Shown here piece by piece: positions 26,716-34,899 of a stretch of 64,000 nt of DNA (position 1 is its first letter; each line of letters begins with the position of its first letter). Below the pieces are notes generated by a model. It saw only the letters and a list, made by a program, of their open reading frames with translations, had not been told where the DNA came from and did no database searches. The DNA is from an archaeon (lineage in GTDB: Archaea; Thermoproteota; Nitrososphaeria; Nitrososphaerales; Gagatemarchaeaceae): NCBI GenBank assembly GCA_021827865.1, contig JAKAUC010000009.1, forward strand, positions 62,001 to 126,000, given 5' to 3'. Both the position numbers and the translations under genes were made by a program.

Positions 26716-27213
26716 TCAGTGCTCTCTATTCGGTTGGGAATTCATGGAAATGAGAGCTTGTGAGACCACTAGAGTCACGATAGAGAACCCCAGCACATCC
26801 CAGTTCGTGAAAATGGCAAGCGACGTTCCCCGAACCGCGTTGATGACCCACTTATCCATGAAACCTGGCACGAAATAGTAGACACCAATTTCGAACACTA
26901 TCAACACGGCAGAACCGAGCCTGAGCGTGCCCAATAGAATGCGAATTGGCCGTTCATTCCTACTGAGCAAGGCAAAGGAAGCCAAAAAGAACAAGAAATA
27001 CACCAAGGCGCCGAGACCCCAGTAGTTCACTGGAAATGGAATGATCCACCTCAAGGTCATCCAATAGGCAAGAGCAACAGAGCCCGCAATGGGCGTCGCA
27101 CCCCAATTGAAATCTATCATTACGTTTCCAACGAACCCGAACAAAGATACCACCATGATTCCTATCGCAATTGCATTCAGACCGTTCAAGTCGACAAAAT
27201 AGCGATTGTTCAA
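26716..27213 (-). CDS. Membrane protein of unknown function
   Basis: 165 residues, TTG start, four membrane helices (IAIGIMVVSLFGFVGNV, WGLGALVYFLFFLASFALL, LGSAVLIVFEIGVYYFV, VLGFSIVTLVVSQALI). No recognised family. It precedes the other unknown membrane protein by one base and belongs to the AT-richer insert at 24.6-27.8 kb. Confidence 0.68.
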   Translation of the reverse strand: MNNRYFVDLNGLNAIAIGIMVVSLFGFVGNVMIDFNWGATPIAGSVALAYWMTLRWIIPFPVNYWGLGALVYFLFFLASFALLSRNERPIRILLGTLRLGSAVLIVFEIGVYYFVPGFMDKWVINAVRGTSLAIFTNWDVLGFSIVTLVVSQALISMNSQPNREH

Positions 27214-27312
27214 TTTCTTGATGCACCATTAGATGTGTCCATCTGTCAAAAGGGGAAGAAGCGCCGCCACGTCGAACTCGCGTTCCAACATGGGAGCGCC
27301 TCTGACTGTTGC

Positions 27313-27741
27313 TTAGGTGAATGCCCCTGTGTATGTGCTAGTAGTTCCGTCCGAAAGAACTACCGAGAGCGTGTATGCTTCGCCAGCGTTGGCGGCTGCA
27401 CAGCCACTGCTGGTGAAAGTTACTGGTGTGGTCGCGCCTGCAGACAATGTGGTAGACGTTGCACTGATCGCGCATGAGGTACCGCCGTAGTTTAGGCTTC
27501 CAGATGAAGTCGCGCCATTGGCGGTTCCTGAGTTGATTAATGACACGCTGAAACTGGCAATGCTGGAATGTGAGATACTAGTAGCAGTGCTTACTGTGAT
27601 GTTTGCCTTGTTGGCTGCGCTGCCGAAGATGCCGAAGATGTACCCCAACACTGCCGCGAAGGCGATCAGGGTGGCTGCGATGATGAGGACTGTTGCGATG
27701 ATTGGCGAGATAGCTTTTCTTCGCTTTCCCGAGATTTTCAT
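27313..27741 (-). CDS. Archaeal type IV pilin (small)
   Basis: 142 residues. GKRRKAISPIIATVLIIAAT is a textbook archaeal pilin N-terminus, cleaved before AISP, followed by a Ser/Thr-rich beta domain with two cysteines (GGTSCAIS and SSGCAAA). The ATG lies about 25 nt from an AATATT element that also serves the divergent gene. It stands apart from an ATPase or platform gene, so it probably uses one of the two assembly systems in the window. Confidence 0.85.
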   Translation of the reverse strand: MKISGKRRKAISPIIATVLIIAATLIAFAAVLGYIFGIFGSAANKANITVSTATSISHSSIASFSVSLINSGTANGATSSGSLNYGGTSCAISATSTTLSAGATTPVTFTSSGCAAANAGEAYTLSVVLSDGTTSTYTGAFT

Positions 27742-27762
27742 TAGGCTTCCGTGCTGGCCGAG

Positions 27763-27770
27763 AATATTAA
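27763..27770. promoter_or_regulatory. Shared TATA element between pilin and DUF5658-like gene
   Basis: AATATTAA reads as a TATA box on both strands. It lies about 25 nt from the pilin ATG at 27741 (minus) and about 27 nt from the ATG at 27793 (plus). Confidence 0.5.
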
Positions 27771-27792
27771 CACTTCAGGAGAGCGGCTATGG

Positions 27793-28260
27793 ATGCCGAA
27801 TCCATATCCCTCAAAAGTTTCACGTATCATAAGACCCGGCGTGCCTGGAGCGAGCTTTGAGCCCTTCGACAGGGAGCGCCGGTTCGTGTCGGCCCTGGAC
27901 ATCCACTGGATACAGAGGGCCCTCTGGCCGCTTCTCGCGACGTTCGTGATCCTGAACTTCTCGGACGCGCTCACCACGCTGTTCGCGGCTGCCATGGCTG
28001 AGGGCTTCGTCGAGCTCAACCCCCTGGGGGCCCAGCTCTTCAGGCTCGGCCTCGAAGGGTTCATGCTGGCGTACCTGCTGAAGTTCGTCGTGATCGTCCC
28101 CCTCTTCTACATGGTCGCCCTGCGCAGGTCAGACCCCAAGGACGACTTCCAGGTGAGGCTCCTGAAGTTCACGGCCTTCGTGGTCCTCGTGGCGGCCGAC
28201 CTCGGCCTGGGCGCCATCGTCCTCGGGAACAACGTCCCCCTCCTCCTCAGCCACCTTTAA
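27793..28260 (+). CDS. DUF5658-like small integral membrane protein
   Basis: 155 residues from the ATG at 27793. Three to four hydrophobic helices are arranged like the DUF5658 family: LLATFVILNFSDALTTLFA, EGFVELNPLGAQLF, MLAYLLKFVVIVPLFYMVAL and TAFVVLVAADLGLGAIVLGN. The D-x-x-x-T, E-L-N-P and K-x-V features are typical. Function is unknown in the family. The start is set by the shared TATA element. Confidence 0.72.
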   Translation: MPNPYPSKVSRIIRPGVPGASFEPFDRERRFVSALDIHWIQRALWPLLATFVILNFSDALTTLFAAAMAEGFVELNPLGAQLFRLGLEGFMLAYLLKFVVIVPLFYMVALRRSDPKDDFQVRLLKFTAFVVLVAADLGLGAIVLGNNVPLLLSHL

Positions 28261-28266
28261 GCCGCG

Positions 28267-28764
28267 CTAGACTGCCCTGAAGTTGGCCGCGAAGGCGAAG
28301 ACCTCGCGCTTCTCCATCCCTTCGACTATCACCCCCTCGGGGACCCCTTTGTAGACGAACAGGGTGTAGGACTTCGTCCCCTGCTGGCTGAGGGTGTCCA
28401 CCTCCTGGAACGACTTCAACGCGTCCGACAGCTTCTCCACCCGGCTCTTGTAGTCGTCGACGATCCTGAGGGTCACCTGGGCCAGCGCCCCCTTCGGGTC
28501 CGAGGAGTTGACCGGCAGAGAGCCCACCTTGAACCACCCCTTCGGCGCCTGCTGCCCTCCTTTCTCCTTCTTGGAGTCCTTCTCCTGCTTCTCCTTCCCC
28601 TGGGATGACCCCTGAGGGGACCTAAGCTGCTCGCCGAGCTGGTGGCCGTACTCTTCCTGCCTCGTCTTGTAGTACTGCAGCATCGCCTCCATGTACGCTA
28701 TAGCGCTCTCCTTGCTCGGAAACTTCACCAGGCCCGAGTTCAGCTCGAGGTTGTCGCGGAGCAT
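28267..28764 (-). CDS. Unknown protein, last gene of the MoxR-VWA module
   Basis: 165 residues. The N-terminal part (KFPSKESAIAYMEAMLQYYKTRQEEYG) is helical; a charged Lys/Glu/Gln linker (residues about 45-75) follows; the C-terminal half looks globular with mixed strands (AQVTLRIVDDYKSRVEKL, SYTLFVYKGVPEGVIVEG, REVFAFAANFRAV). No family recognised. Four closely spaced minus-strand genes (32703 to 28267) suggest that it works with the AAA ATPase and VWA protein. Confidence 0.7.
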   Translation of the reverse strand: MLRDNLELNSGLVKFPSKESAIAYMEAMLQYYKTRQEEYGHQLGEQLRSPQGSSQGKEKQEKDSKKEKGGQQAPKGWFKVGSLPVNSSDPKGALAQVTLRIVDDYKSRVEKLSDALKSFQEVDTLSQQGTKSYTLFVYKGVPEGVIVEGMEKREVFAFAANFRAV

Positions 28765-28774
28765 CGCGGGCCGC

Positions 28775-29314
28775 CTATTCCTTTTCTAGCGTGTCTTTCA
28801 CGAGGTCTGATTCGACAGAGTCGTAGAACTGCTTCCTCGAGTCCTTGACCACCGAGGTCCCCTCCTTGAACTCGCGGAGTATCTTCTCCACCAGGTAGAG
28901 CCTCTCCTCTGCCCCCTTCTTCCTCTCGGTGATCTTCACCCTGAGCTTCGGCGCCCACTCCTGGACCACGTTGAGTATGTCCACGGGCTTCAGGTCCGAC
29001 AGCGGCTTCGAGAACGGCTTGCCGTCGGCGTCCAGCCCGATTATCACGGCGTCGGCCCCTATGATCGCCTGCTTGACGTGGTTCAGCGGCTCGCCGAGGG
29101 AGACTGGGCGTATGGATATCGCCGTCCCGACCCCGGCCTGGATCACCTTCATGGACTCGACCAGCTTCATCGTCTGAGAGTATTCCAATTCCTCTATCTC
29201 CGACAGCTGGGCCGCGTCGCTCTGGATCTCGCGCATCTCCCGTATGACGGTCTGGGGGTCGGTCGCCTCCTCATCGGCGACCTCCTTCTCCTTTGCTTCC
29301 TGGGCCGCGGGCAT
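28775..29314 (-). CDS. Unknown coiled-coil/globular protein of the MoxR-VWA module
   Basis: About 179 residues from the ATG at 29314; an ATTAATAA element about 27 nt upstream makes this start more likely than 29398. Residues 10-60 are strongly helical and acidic (VIREMREIQSDAAQLSEIEE). The middle (VGTAISIRPVSLGEPLNHV ... AVIIGLDADGKPFSKPLSDL) looks like a small beta domain, and the C-terminus is a charged helix. No family recognised. It has its own TATA element even though it lies just after the VWA gene, so it may be expressed separately. Confidence 0.68.
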   Translation of the reverse strand: MPAAQEAKEKEVADEEATDPQTVIREMREIQSDAAQLSEIEELEYSQTMKLVESMKVIQAGVGTAISIRPVSLGEPLNHVKQAIIGADAVIIGLDADGKPFSKPLSDLKPVDILNVVQEWAPKLRVKITERKKGAEERLYLVEKILREFKEGTSVVKDSRKQFYDSVESDLVKDTLEKE

Positions 29315-29452
29315 TTGAAGACAGAATGCCCCGTCATTAATAATAGGTTTGTGAACCAGTAATCCATACGGCGAGAACTGCAAAATCGCACGGCGCATTC
29401 TCGCGTCCCCTGTGCGGGTTCCCAGGGAGGCGCAGGCCGCGGCTTGGCCCCC

Positions 29453-31141
29453 TCACGCCTCGCCCACTCCCGACAGCTCCATGTACGCCTTCGTGAAGAA
29501 CTTCATCATCTCATACGGGGTGCTGAGGACCGAGTTGACTTTGAAGTACTTCTTCACTTCGGGGCTTTCGACCCCTATCCCCACCAGCATGATCCCCATC
29601 TTCCCCGTCTCCTTGATCTTCTCCGCGAGCTCCTCCTCGATCCCCGCGTAGCCCGTGGGGAGGCAGTCAGAGACCACCACCAGGTACTTGCTCTCGACGG
29701 GCCTGGAGTTGAGGGCCCTCGATGCGACGGCCAGGGCGTCGGGGAGGTAGGTCCCTCCCTTCTGCGAGAGCCCGCCTATCCTGGACTTCGCGTCGATGGA
29801 GTACGGGTCGTCGAAGTCCTTCACAAGCTGGAACGTGTCGTTGAACCCGAAGAGGCCCCACCTGCTCTTCTCCCTCATGACCGTGCTCGCGACCTCAGCG
29901 AGGCACGTCGCTATCCCGCGTATCTCCAGAGACGACTTCGACACGCTCTTACTCGCGTCCACGAGTATGGCCCAGGCCTCGTCCTTCAGTATCGGCTCCT
30001 CCCGGACGAAGACGTCTGACCTCTGCGACCCGGAGGCGACCACCTGCATTGCCATGGGCATGTCCACCTGGCCGCTGAGCTTCCCCGGTTCCTCGTCGGC
30101 CACGTTCTTGATGGCCAGGAGCTGGTTCTTGATGTTCCGTATCGGCCCCGCCAGCTCCGCCCTGGCCCTGAGGAAACCGGCGTAGTCGCCGTCGGGGAAC
30201 ACGATCCCGTTCAGCCTCGTGCTAGCCAGGAGCTTGGAGTAATAGTCGGTGACCTTCTTCCTCCTCGCGAACTGGTCCTGCAGCGCAGTGAACGTCTCCT
30301 TGAACTCGGGCTCGTCCGGGAGCTCCACCGACGCCCCTCCCTCGACCCCTATGGCCGCCAGGGCCCCTGCGAGCCTGGGCTTTCCCTTCCCCTTCGTCGC
30401 CTCGAGGTGGTCCCGGAAGAGGGAGTCCCCCGAATGCGCCTCGGTGTGGGGGAAGGCAGGGATCTGCGGCAGAACCACCTTGTCGAACTGCTTGTAGATC
30501 AGGTTGGCCGCCTTCAGGAGGAGGGGGTTCTCGGGGTCCTCGGCCGAGTTCTCGACCATCCCCCGAACCTTCTCGGTGATAGCGAGGATCGCCTGGTCCT
30601 CCTCGACCCTCCCCGCCTTGGCCGGGGCGACCCCCCAGAGGGCGACCAGGAGCTTCGAAGCGGTCCTGAGCCCCCTGCTCTCTATGTCGTCGAGGTCGGG
30701 CATCCTCATGGCCGCCACCAGGTTGGCGTAGGCGATGTCGGTCATCACCCCAGGCCATTTCTCCCTCGCCGCCAGGGTGATGCGGTAGTCCTCGAGCAGG
30801 GACAGGGTGAATATCGCCGGGAAACGCTCCTTCTCCTTCGCCCACTTCGCGAGGGGCTTCAGGTTGCCGTGGGCCAGGTGGAAGGCGGCGTGGTAGAGGG
30901 ACGCCCTGAAGAGCCTCCAGAGGGTGGCCCACCCCTGGCCGTCCGCGTCGGTGAACAGCCCCTGGACAGACACCACCCCCTCCTTCTCCTGCCTCGGGAC
31001 AGGTATCTTCGCCAGGAACCCGTCCCCTTCGAGCCCCAGGGTGGGCCTCGGCGCGGTGGCGCTCAGGATCAGCCTGAACCTGCTCTGGTCTGCTCCTGAC
31101 ACGCTGGAGAAGTTGGTCCAGGCGTACTCTAGGATGTTCAT
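29453..31141 (-). CDS. VWA-domain protein (CoxE-like MoxR partner)
   Basis: 562 residues. The C-terminal about 180 residues form a von Willebrand factor A domain with the MIDAS motif LVDASKSVSKSS (D-x-S-x-S), a threonine in GGTYLPDAL and an aspartate in VVVSDCLPTG. The N-terminal 370 residues are mostly helical and not recognised. Its ATG overlaps the TGA of the AAA ATPase gene as ATGA. MoxR ATPases and VWA proteins commonly act together as a chaperone or metal-insertion pair; the client here is unknown. Confidence 0.82.
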   Translation of the reverse strand: MNILEYAWTNFSSVSGADQSRFRLILSATAPRPTLGLEGDGFLAKIPVPRQEKEGVVSVQGLFTDADGQGWATLWRLFRASLYHAAFHLAHGNLKPLAKWAKEKERFPAIFTLSLLEDYRITLAAREKWPGVMTDIAYANLVAAMRMPDLDDIESRGLRTASKLLVALWGVAPAKAGRVEEDQAILAITEKVRGMVENSAEDPENPLLLKAANLIYKQFDKVVLPQIPAFPHTEAHSGDSLFRDHLEATKGKGKPRLAGALAAIGVEGGASVELPDEPEFKETFTALQDQFARRKKVTDYYSKLLASTRLNGIVFPDGDYAGFLRARAELAGPIRNIKNQLLAIKNVADEEPGKLSGQVDMPMAMQVVASGSQRSDVFVREEPILKDEAWAILVDASKSVSKSSLEIRGIATCLAEVASTVMREKSRWGLFGFNDTFQLVKDFDDPYSIDAKSRIGGLSQKGGTYLPDALAVASRALNSRPVESKYLVVVSDCLPTGYAGIEEELAEKIKETGKMGIMLVGIGVESPEVKKYFKVNSVLSTPYEMMKFFTKAYMELSGVGEA

Positions 31142-32703
31142 TTGGACCCGGCTTTTGCGTCCCCCACGACCATCCGGACGATCCTCCTCACGTTGTTCTG
31201 GACCTCGGGGTCGTCTGCCGTGAGGGCGATTATGGTCTCCTCGGCCGCCAGGGCGGGGGTCAGCCCGTCGGCCACGAGGGTCCCCCAGTTGACCAGGTCC
31301 CCCACCGACGGGGCGTAGGGGAGGTCGCCGGTCTTGTACTGCCTGCGTATCTCCGCGGCCACCCTGACCAGCTTCTCCGCCACGGGGCTGCCTATCTTGG
31401 CGCGCTGGGCTATCATCTCCACCTCGTCGGGGGCTATCTTGCTCCCGACGCTCAGGTAGTCGAAGTCGATCCAGACGGTCATCCTGCGGCGGAAGGCGGC
31501 GTTGAGGGGCTTGGTCCCTGCGAACTCAGCGGAGTAGGGGTTCATGCTGATCATCACGAAGCCGTTGGGGTGCCTGGGGATCACCTCGTTGTCCCTCTCG
31601 TTGAGGACCATGTGGCCCCTGGTGTCGAGGATCGGGTTGAGCCTGGTGGCTATGTCCTGCTTCATCATGTTGGCCTCGTCGAGGTAGAGGATGCCGCCGT
31701 ACCTGCACCAGGACACTATCTGGCCGTCGACCCAGTTCTCCTTCCCCAGGCCCACGAACCTGCCGAAGAGGTCGTAGACCGAGGTCTGGAGCCCGCAGTT
31801 GATCTCCCAGAGGGGGAGGCCGGCGAGCTCGGCGACGAGGTAGGTGATGTGGGTGTTGTGGGTGACTATCCCGTCCCCGGCGACGAAGGTCTCGGTCCCC
31901 GGGACCTCGAAGTCGTAGACCCACCCTTCGTGCGCCTCCATCTTCACTTCGACGACCCGCTCCCACTTCGCTATGGTCCGCCCGGACTGGAGGGCGGAGG
32001 TCCCTCCTATGGCCATGACGATGCTCGGGGCCGGGGTCGTGTTGACCACCGGGAGGAAGACCCCGGGCTTCAAGTCCGACGCCTTCACCGTCCCGTCCAG
32101 GGTGACGAAGGAGTGGTCCGGGGTGGCCGCGAGCTTCCGCCCCGTGGCCGTGGTGACCACGGCGATGGGGCCGGCGTAGGCGCTGCGCGCGATGGCCGCA
32201 GGGGATCTCCACACGATCTCGCCGGCGCGCCTGTCGAAGGAGAGCACCAGCAGCTCGTCCCTGCCGACCCGGATCGTCTCCCAGCTCCCGGCGGCGTCCA
32301 CCCTCTTCCCCGCTCCCTTCAGGGACTCGAAGATGCCTTCTATCGTGCTGGACCCTCTCTTGCCGTTGCGGATCACGTCCACCTCCTCCGTCCCCCTGAC
32401 GCTCTTCCCGGTCCCCGACGGCCCGATGAGGGCGCACTGCTTGAAATGATAGAGGGCGCGCATGATCCTCTCGACGTAGTTCTCCCCGTGCTCGACGTAG
32501 TCTGGGGTCCCCTTGGGGACCAGGGCCTGCAGCGAGGGCCCCATGGAGTAGCCCTCCGACAGGCTGTACTTCCCCACCTTGTACTTCTCCTTCAGGTTCT
32601 CCTTCCCGAAGCGGGGCTTCAGCGAGATCTTGACCGTCAGCCTCGCATTGTCCCCCTCCGCACGGATGTTCGTGGTGCCCGGGACTTCCTCTGCAGAGGA
32701 CAT
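31138..32703 (-). CDS. MoxR/CbbQ-type AAA+ ATPase interrupted by an in-frame mini-intein
   Basis: About 521 residues from the ATG at 32703. Without the intein it is about 338 residues. The Walker A is split: IGPSGTGK, then 183 intein residues, then THITYLVAELAG. Spliced, it reads GPSGTGKT. Downstream are GGILYLDEANMM (Walker B) and a VMISMNPYS sensor segment, with FRRRMTVWIDFDYL (arginine finger region). This matches the MoxR/GvpN/CbbQ group. ATG at 32703 is favoured over 32730 because a TATA-like ATAAAAT lies just over the latter. It leads a four-gene cluster with a VWA protein. Confidence 0.85.
   Translation of the reverse strand: MSSAEEVPGTTNIRAEGDNARLTVKISLKPRFGKENLKEKYKVGKYSLSEGYSMGPSLQALVPKGTPDYVEHGENYVERIMRALYHFKQCALIGPSGTGKSVRGTEEVDVIRNGKRGSSTIEGIFESLKGAGKRVDAAGSWETIRVGRDELLVLSFDRRAGEIVWRSPAAIARSAYAGPIAVVTTATGRKLAATPDHSFVTLDGTVKASDLKPGVFLPVVNTTPAPSIVMAIGGTSALQSGRTIAKWERVVEVKMEAHEGWVYDFEVPGTETFVAGDGIVTHNTHITYLVAELAGLPLWEINCGLQTSVYDLFGRFVGLGKENWVDGQIVSWCRYGGILYLDEANMMKQDIATRLNPILDTRGHMVLNERDNEVIPRHPNGFVMISMNPYSAEFAGTKPLNAAFRRRMTVWIDFDYLSVGSKIAPDEVEMIAQRAKIGSPVAEKLVRVAAEIRRQYKTGDLPYAPSVGDLVNWGTLVADGLTPALAAEETIIALTADDPEVQNNVRRIVRMVVGDAKAGSK
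31855..32403 (-). other. Mini-intein inserted in the P-loop of the AAA ATPase
   Basis: Coding for 183 residues. It starts with Ser (SVRGTEEVDVI), has a block-B-like AATPDHSFVT with the T-x-x-H motif, and ends with a block F/G pattern (WVYDFEVPGTETFVAGDG then IVTHN) followed by Thr as the +1 residue. The Hint fold blocks are all present but there is no room for a LAGLIDADG homing endonuclease domain. The insertion lies exactly between GTGK and T of the Walker A, so the enzyme cannot bind ATP normally before splicing. Confidence 0.85.
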
Positions 32704-32809
32704 GCTCGCGTCCGAGGTGTGATTTCGCATAAAATGGATTGCGAACCTCGGCTATGAATTTGCAGTCTATGACCGTTAAATAAGGTGGAGGGCCGTTCCA
32801 TCCCAGCGC

Positions 32810-33214
32810 TTGGTCGACATAGCAGTATCAGTCAAGGGGATAGAGGCGAACAAGACCTCGGACGAGGCCAACGAGTCGACCCCGGTGACGTTCAACGTCA
32901 ACTCCTCCATCAACGAGGCCGACCGCGGCCCAGGGTTCCTGAACCTGAAGTTCTCCATGGACGTGGAGACGCAGCCGGCTGCGGCCAGGGTCTTCGTGTC
33001 AGGGACGGCGATGTTGAAGGGGAAGGACGACGAGATCGACCAGCTCCTGGCGGCGAAGGAGGCGGACGGGAGCCCCGCGCTGTTCATGAAGATCTACCAG
33101 AGGGTCTACCCTACCATGTACCTCCTCTGCGGGACGCTGAGGCTGCCATATCCGGCGCCGGGGCTGCTGAAGCTCAACAGGATGGCCTCTGCCGAGCAGG
33201 AAGTGGCAAGGTAG
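32810..33214 (+). CDS. Small beta-rich protein, possibly SecB-like
   Basis: 134 residues with a TTG start; TTAAATAA lies about 30 nt upstream, so it is probably leaderless. The layout of alternating strands (TPVTFNVNSSINEA, FLNLKFSMDVETQPA, ARVFVSGTAML) followed by a helix with IYQRVYPTMYLLCGTLRLP resembles the SecB/PRK superfamily fold in which a P-x-x-R-x-x-x-x-x-L-x-x-R-G-x-x-P-P block occurs. This is a weak match. It is divergent from the MoxR-intein gene and could be its chaperone partner or just a neighbour. Confidence 0.65.
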   Translation: MVDIAVSVKGIEANKTSDEANESTPVTFNVNSSINEADRGPGFLNLKFSMDVETQPAAARVFVSGTAMLKGKDDEIDQLLAAKEADGSPALFMKIYQRVYPTMYLLCGTLRLPYPAPGLLKLNRMASAEQEVAR

Positions 33215-33301
33215 CTCCGGACTACAGAGACTCCATCTGAATCGGGAATTCCCATAGATTTAAGTGTCAAAGGTGCTGAGGGCGCTAATAACGAAGAGCA
33301 G

Positions 33302-34447
33302 TTGAAGACCCCAAGCGTAGGAACCCGGGACACCAGCGCGAGGACAGCCGAGCTGGTCAAACTCATCTCAGAGATCGGCCCGGACATACCAGAGATTGCG
33401 AGGCGTCTGGACCAATTCAAGGAGTCGGTGAGATACAGGTACAAGGAGAAGGTGCTGAGCAAAGGCTTCGGGGTCCAGGCGATCGTGGACCATGAGAAGC
33501 TCGGGCTGCGAAGGGTGTTGTTCGTCGCTGACTTTGGGCCCGAGTTCAAAGGATACACCAATGCGATCCTCACCGCGATGAACGAGCTCTGCTACGTCGT
33601 GTATTTCGAGAAGAGGTTGCTTTATGACGACTATGTTGTTGCCGCCAGCGTCCCTTCGGAGCATGTGGCTTCCTATGTGTCGTTCTTGAACTCCCTCAAG
33701 GAAAGCGGCCTGTTCAAGAGCCTCAAGGTGGTCCCGTTCGACTGGTTCAGGACCAATCCGATGCGGACTGAATGCTACGACTTCGACACGGGGAGGTGGG
33801 ACTTCGACTGGTCCACCCCGCTCAAGACGTCGGACCAGGCCGCGTATGCTCCGTCAGGGCACACGAAGTTCGACTACATGGACCTGCTCATCCTGAAAGA
33901 ACTGCAGATCGACGCGACCAGGAGTTTCGTCGAGATCTCCGAGAAGCTCAAGCTCAACTACAAAGTGCTCGCCTGGCACATGAAGACACACGTAATGGAG
34001 AGGAAGATGATTTCAGGATATTACCTGAGATGGATGGGCACGACCTATGACACCGTGCTGGAGAAGGCGCTCCATAGGCAGCACAGATACCAGCACATCA
34101 GCCTGCTTTCGACGGGGCTCTCGGAGAGAGAAAGGATGGAGCTGATGGCAAAGCTGCACACGATACCGTTCCTTTGGTCCGAAATGGTCGGGGCGTCGGA
34201 TTATTTCGCCGAATTTTACTTCCCCACCGAAGACACCGTCGAGGGGTTCCAGTTCCTGACCAGAGCGATCGCGGATGTCAAAGTGAAGACCGAGGTCATG
34301 GTGCTAGACCAGTCTGAAGCGCTTTCTTTCACCATCTCCCACAACCTCTACAGCAAGGACAAGAAGGCCTGGGGCTTCGACGAGCCGGCTTTGCTTTCTC
34401 GGTTCCAGAATCTGACGGCGCAAATAAAAGGATCGGGTGGATCCTAA
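33302..34447 (+). CDS. Winged-helix (Lrp/AsnC-like or double-wing) transcriptional regulator
   Basis: 381 residues. Near residues 15-55 is one helix-turn-helix region (LISEIGPDIPEIARRLDQFKESVRYRYK), and another near 195-240 (DLLILKELQIDATRSFVEI, SEKLKLNYKVLAWHMKTH). Each is followed by a strand-rich ligand-like domain (VLFVADFGPEFKG and the C-terminal part). This two-wing layout is frequent in archaeal regulators of the thaumarchaeota. The region is slightly less GC-rich than its neighbours. A TTTAAGT element lies about 40 nt upstream of the TTG. Confidence 0.75.
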   Translation: MKTPSVGTRDTSARTAELVKLISEIGPDIPEIARRLDQFKESVRYRYKEKVLSKGFGVQAIVDHEKLGLRRVLFVADFGPEFKGYTNAILTAMNELCYVVYFEKRLLYDDYVVAASVPSEHVASYVSFLNSLKESGLFKSLKVVPFDWFRTNPMRTECYDFDTGRWDFDWSTPLKTSDQAAYAPSGHTKFDYMDLLILKELQIDATRSFVEISEKLKLNYKVLAWHMKTHVMERKMISGYYLRWMGTTYDTVLEKALHRQHRYQHISLLSTGLSERERMELMAKLHTIPFLWSEMVGASDYFAEFYFPTEDTVEGFQFLTRAIADVKVKTEVMVLDQSEALSFTISHNLYSKDKKAWGFDEPALLSRFQNLTAQIKGSGGS

Positions 34448-34566
34448 GCTTGACCGGATCCACCGATGATTTCCAGAGGCCCTAGGTGCAGACCGAGCGA
34501 GGCGAAAACAATGCTCGCTCCTGTCAGGGCCACCATGCCGAGTCGGATTTTCTCGTCGAGAGTCAT
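34444..34566 (-). CDS. 40-residue single-helix membrane protein
   Basis: A short frame read directly from the sequence: it begins MTLDEKIRLGMV, continues through a hydrophobic stretch (VALTGASIVFASLGLHLGPL) and ends GGSGQA. A TTTAAA element lies about 30 nt upstream of the ATG, and the stop overlaps the convergent regulator gene by 4 nt. The charged N-terminus followed by a membrane helix is typical of small archaeal membrane proteins. Function unknown. Confidence 0.5.
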   Translation of the reverse strand: MTLDEKIRLGMVALTGASIVFASLGLHLGPLEIIGGSGQA

Positions 34567-34691
34567 TGCGGCAACGGCTGGGGGGCCGGCTGATTTAAAC
34601 TATGAGCAATTCAATTGATACGCCCAATGCATGTCTATGTGTTTTCTAAAGGTTATAATCATCCGTTCCCCTGAGCATGGATTCCGACGAT

Positions 34692-34889
34692 TCACGTCAG
34701 GAACGCTGTCAGGGTCAGTATCGCGAAGATCGCGAGCTGGCCGAGAAGGGCCCACCTGAGTATCCGGATCCCGTCGTAGTCGAGCTCGCCCCTGGCGTAG
34801 CTCCTGGCGGCCATCCTGTAAAGGACCCCGAACACGGAGAGGAGGGCCCCTGCGAGGACGAGTATCGCGACCAGGGCGCTTGTGTTCAA
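34692..34889 (-). CDS. Small membrane protein with two helices
   Basis: 65 residues with membrane helices ALVAILVLAGALLSVFGVLY and WALLGQLAIFAILTLTAFL around a charged loop (ARSYARGELDYDGIRIL). Ten bases separate it from the end of the larger membrane protein upstream, so the two may be co-expressed. No family recognised. Confidence 0.6.
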   Translation of the reverse strand: MNTSALVAILVLAGALLSVFGVLYRMAARSYARGELDYDGIRILRWALLGQLAIFAILTLTAFLT

Positions 34890-34899
34890 CCCAGCCCTC

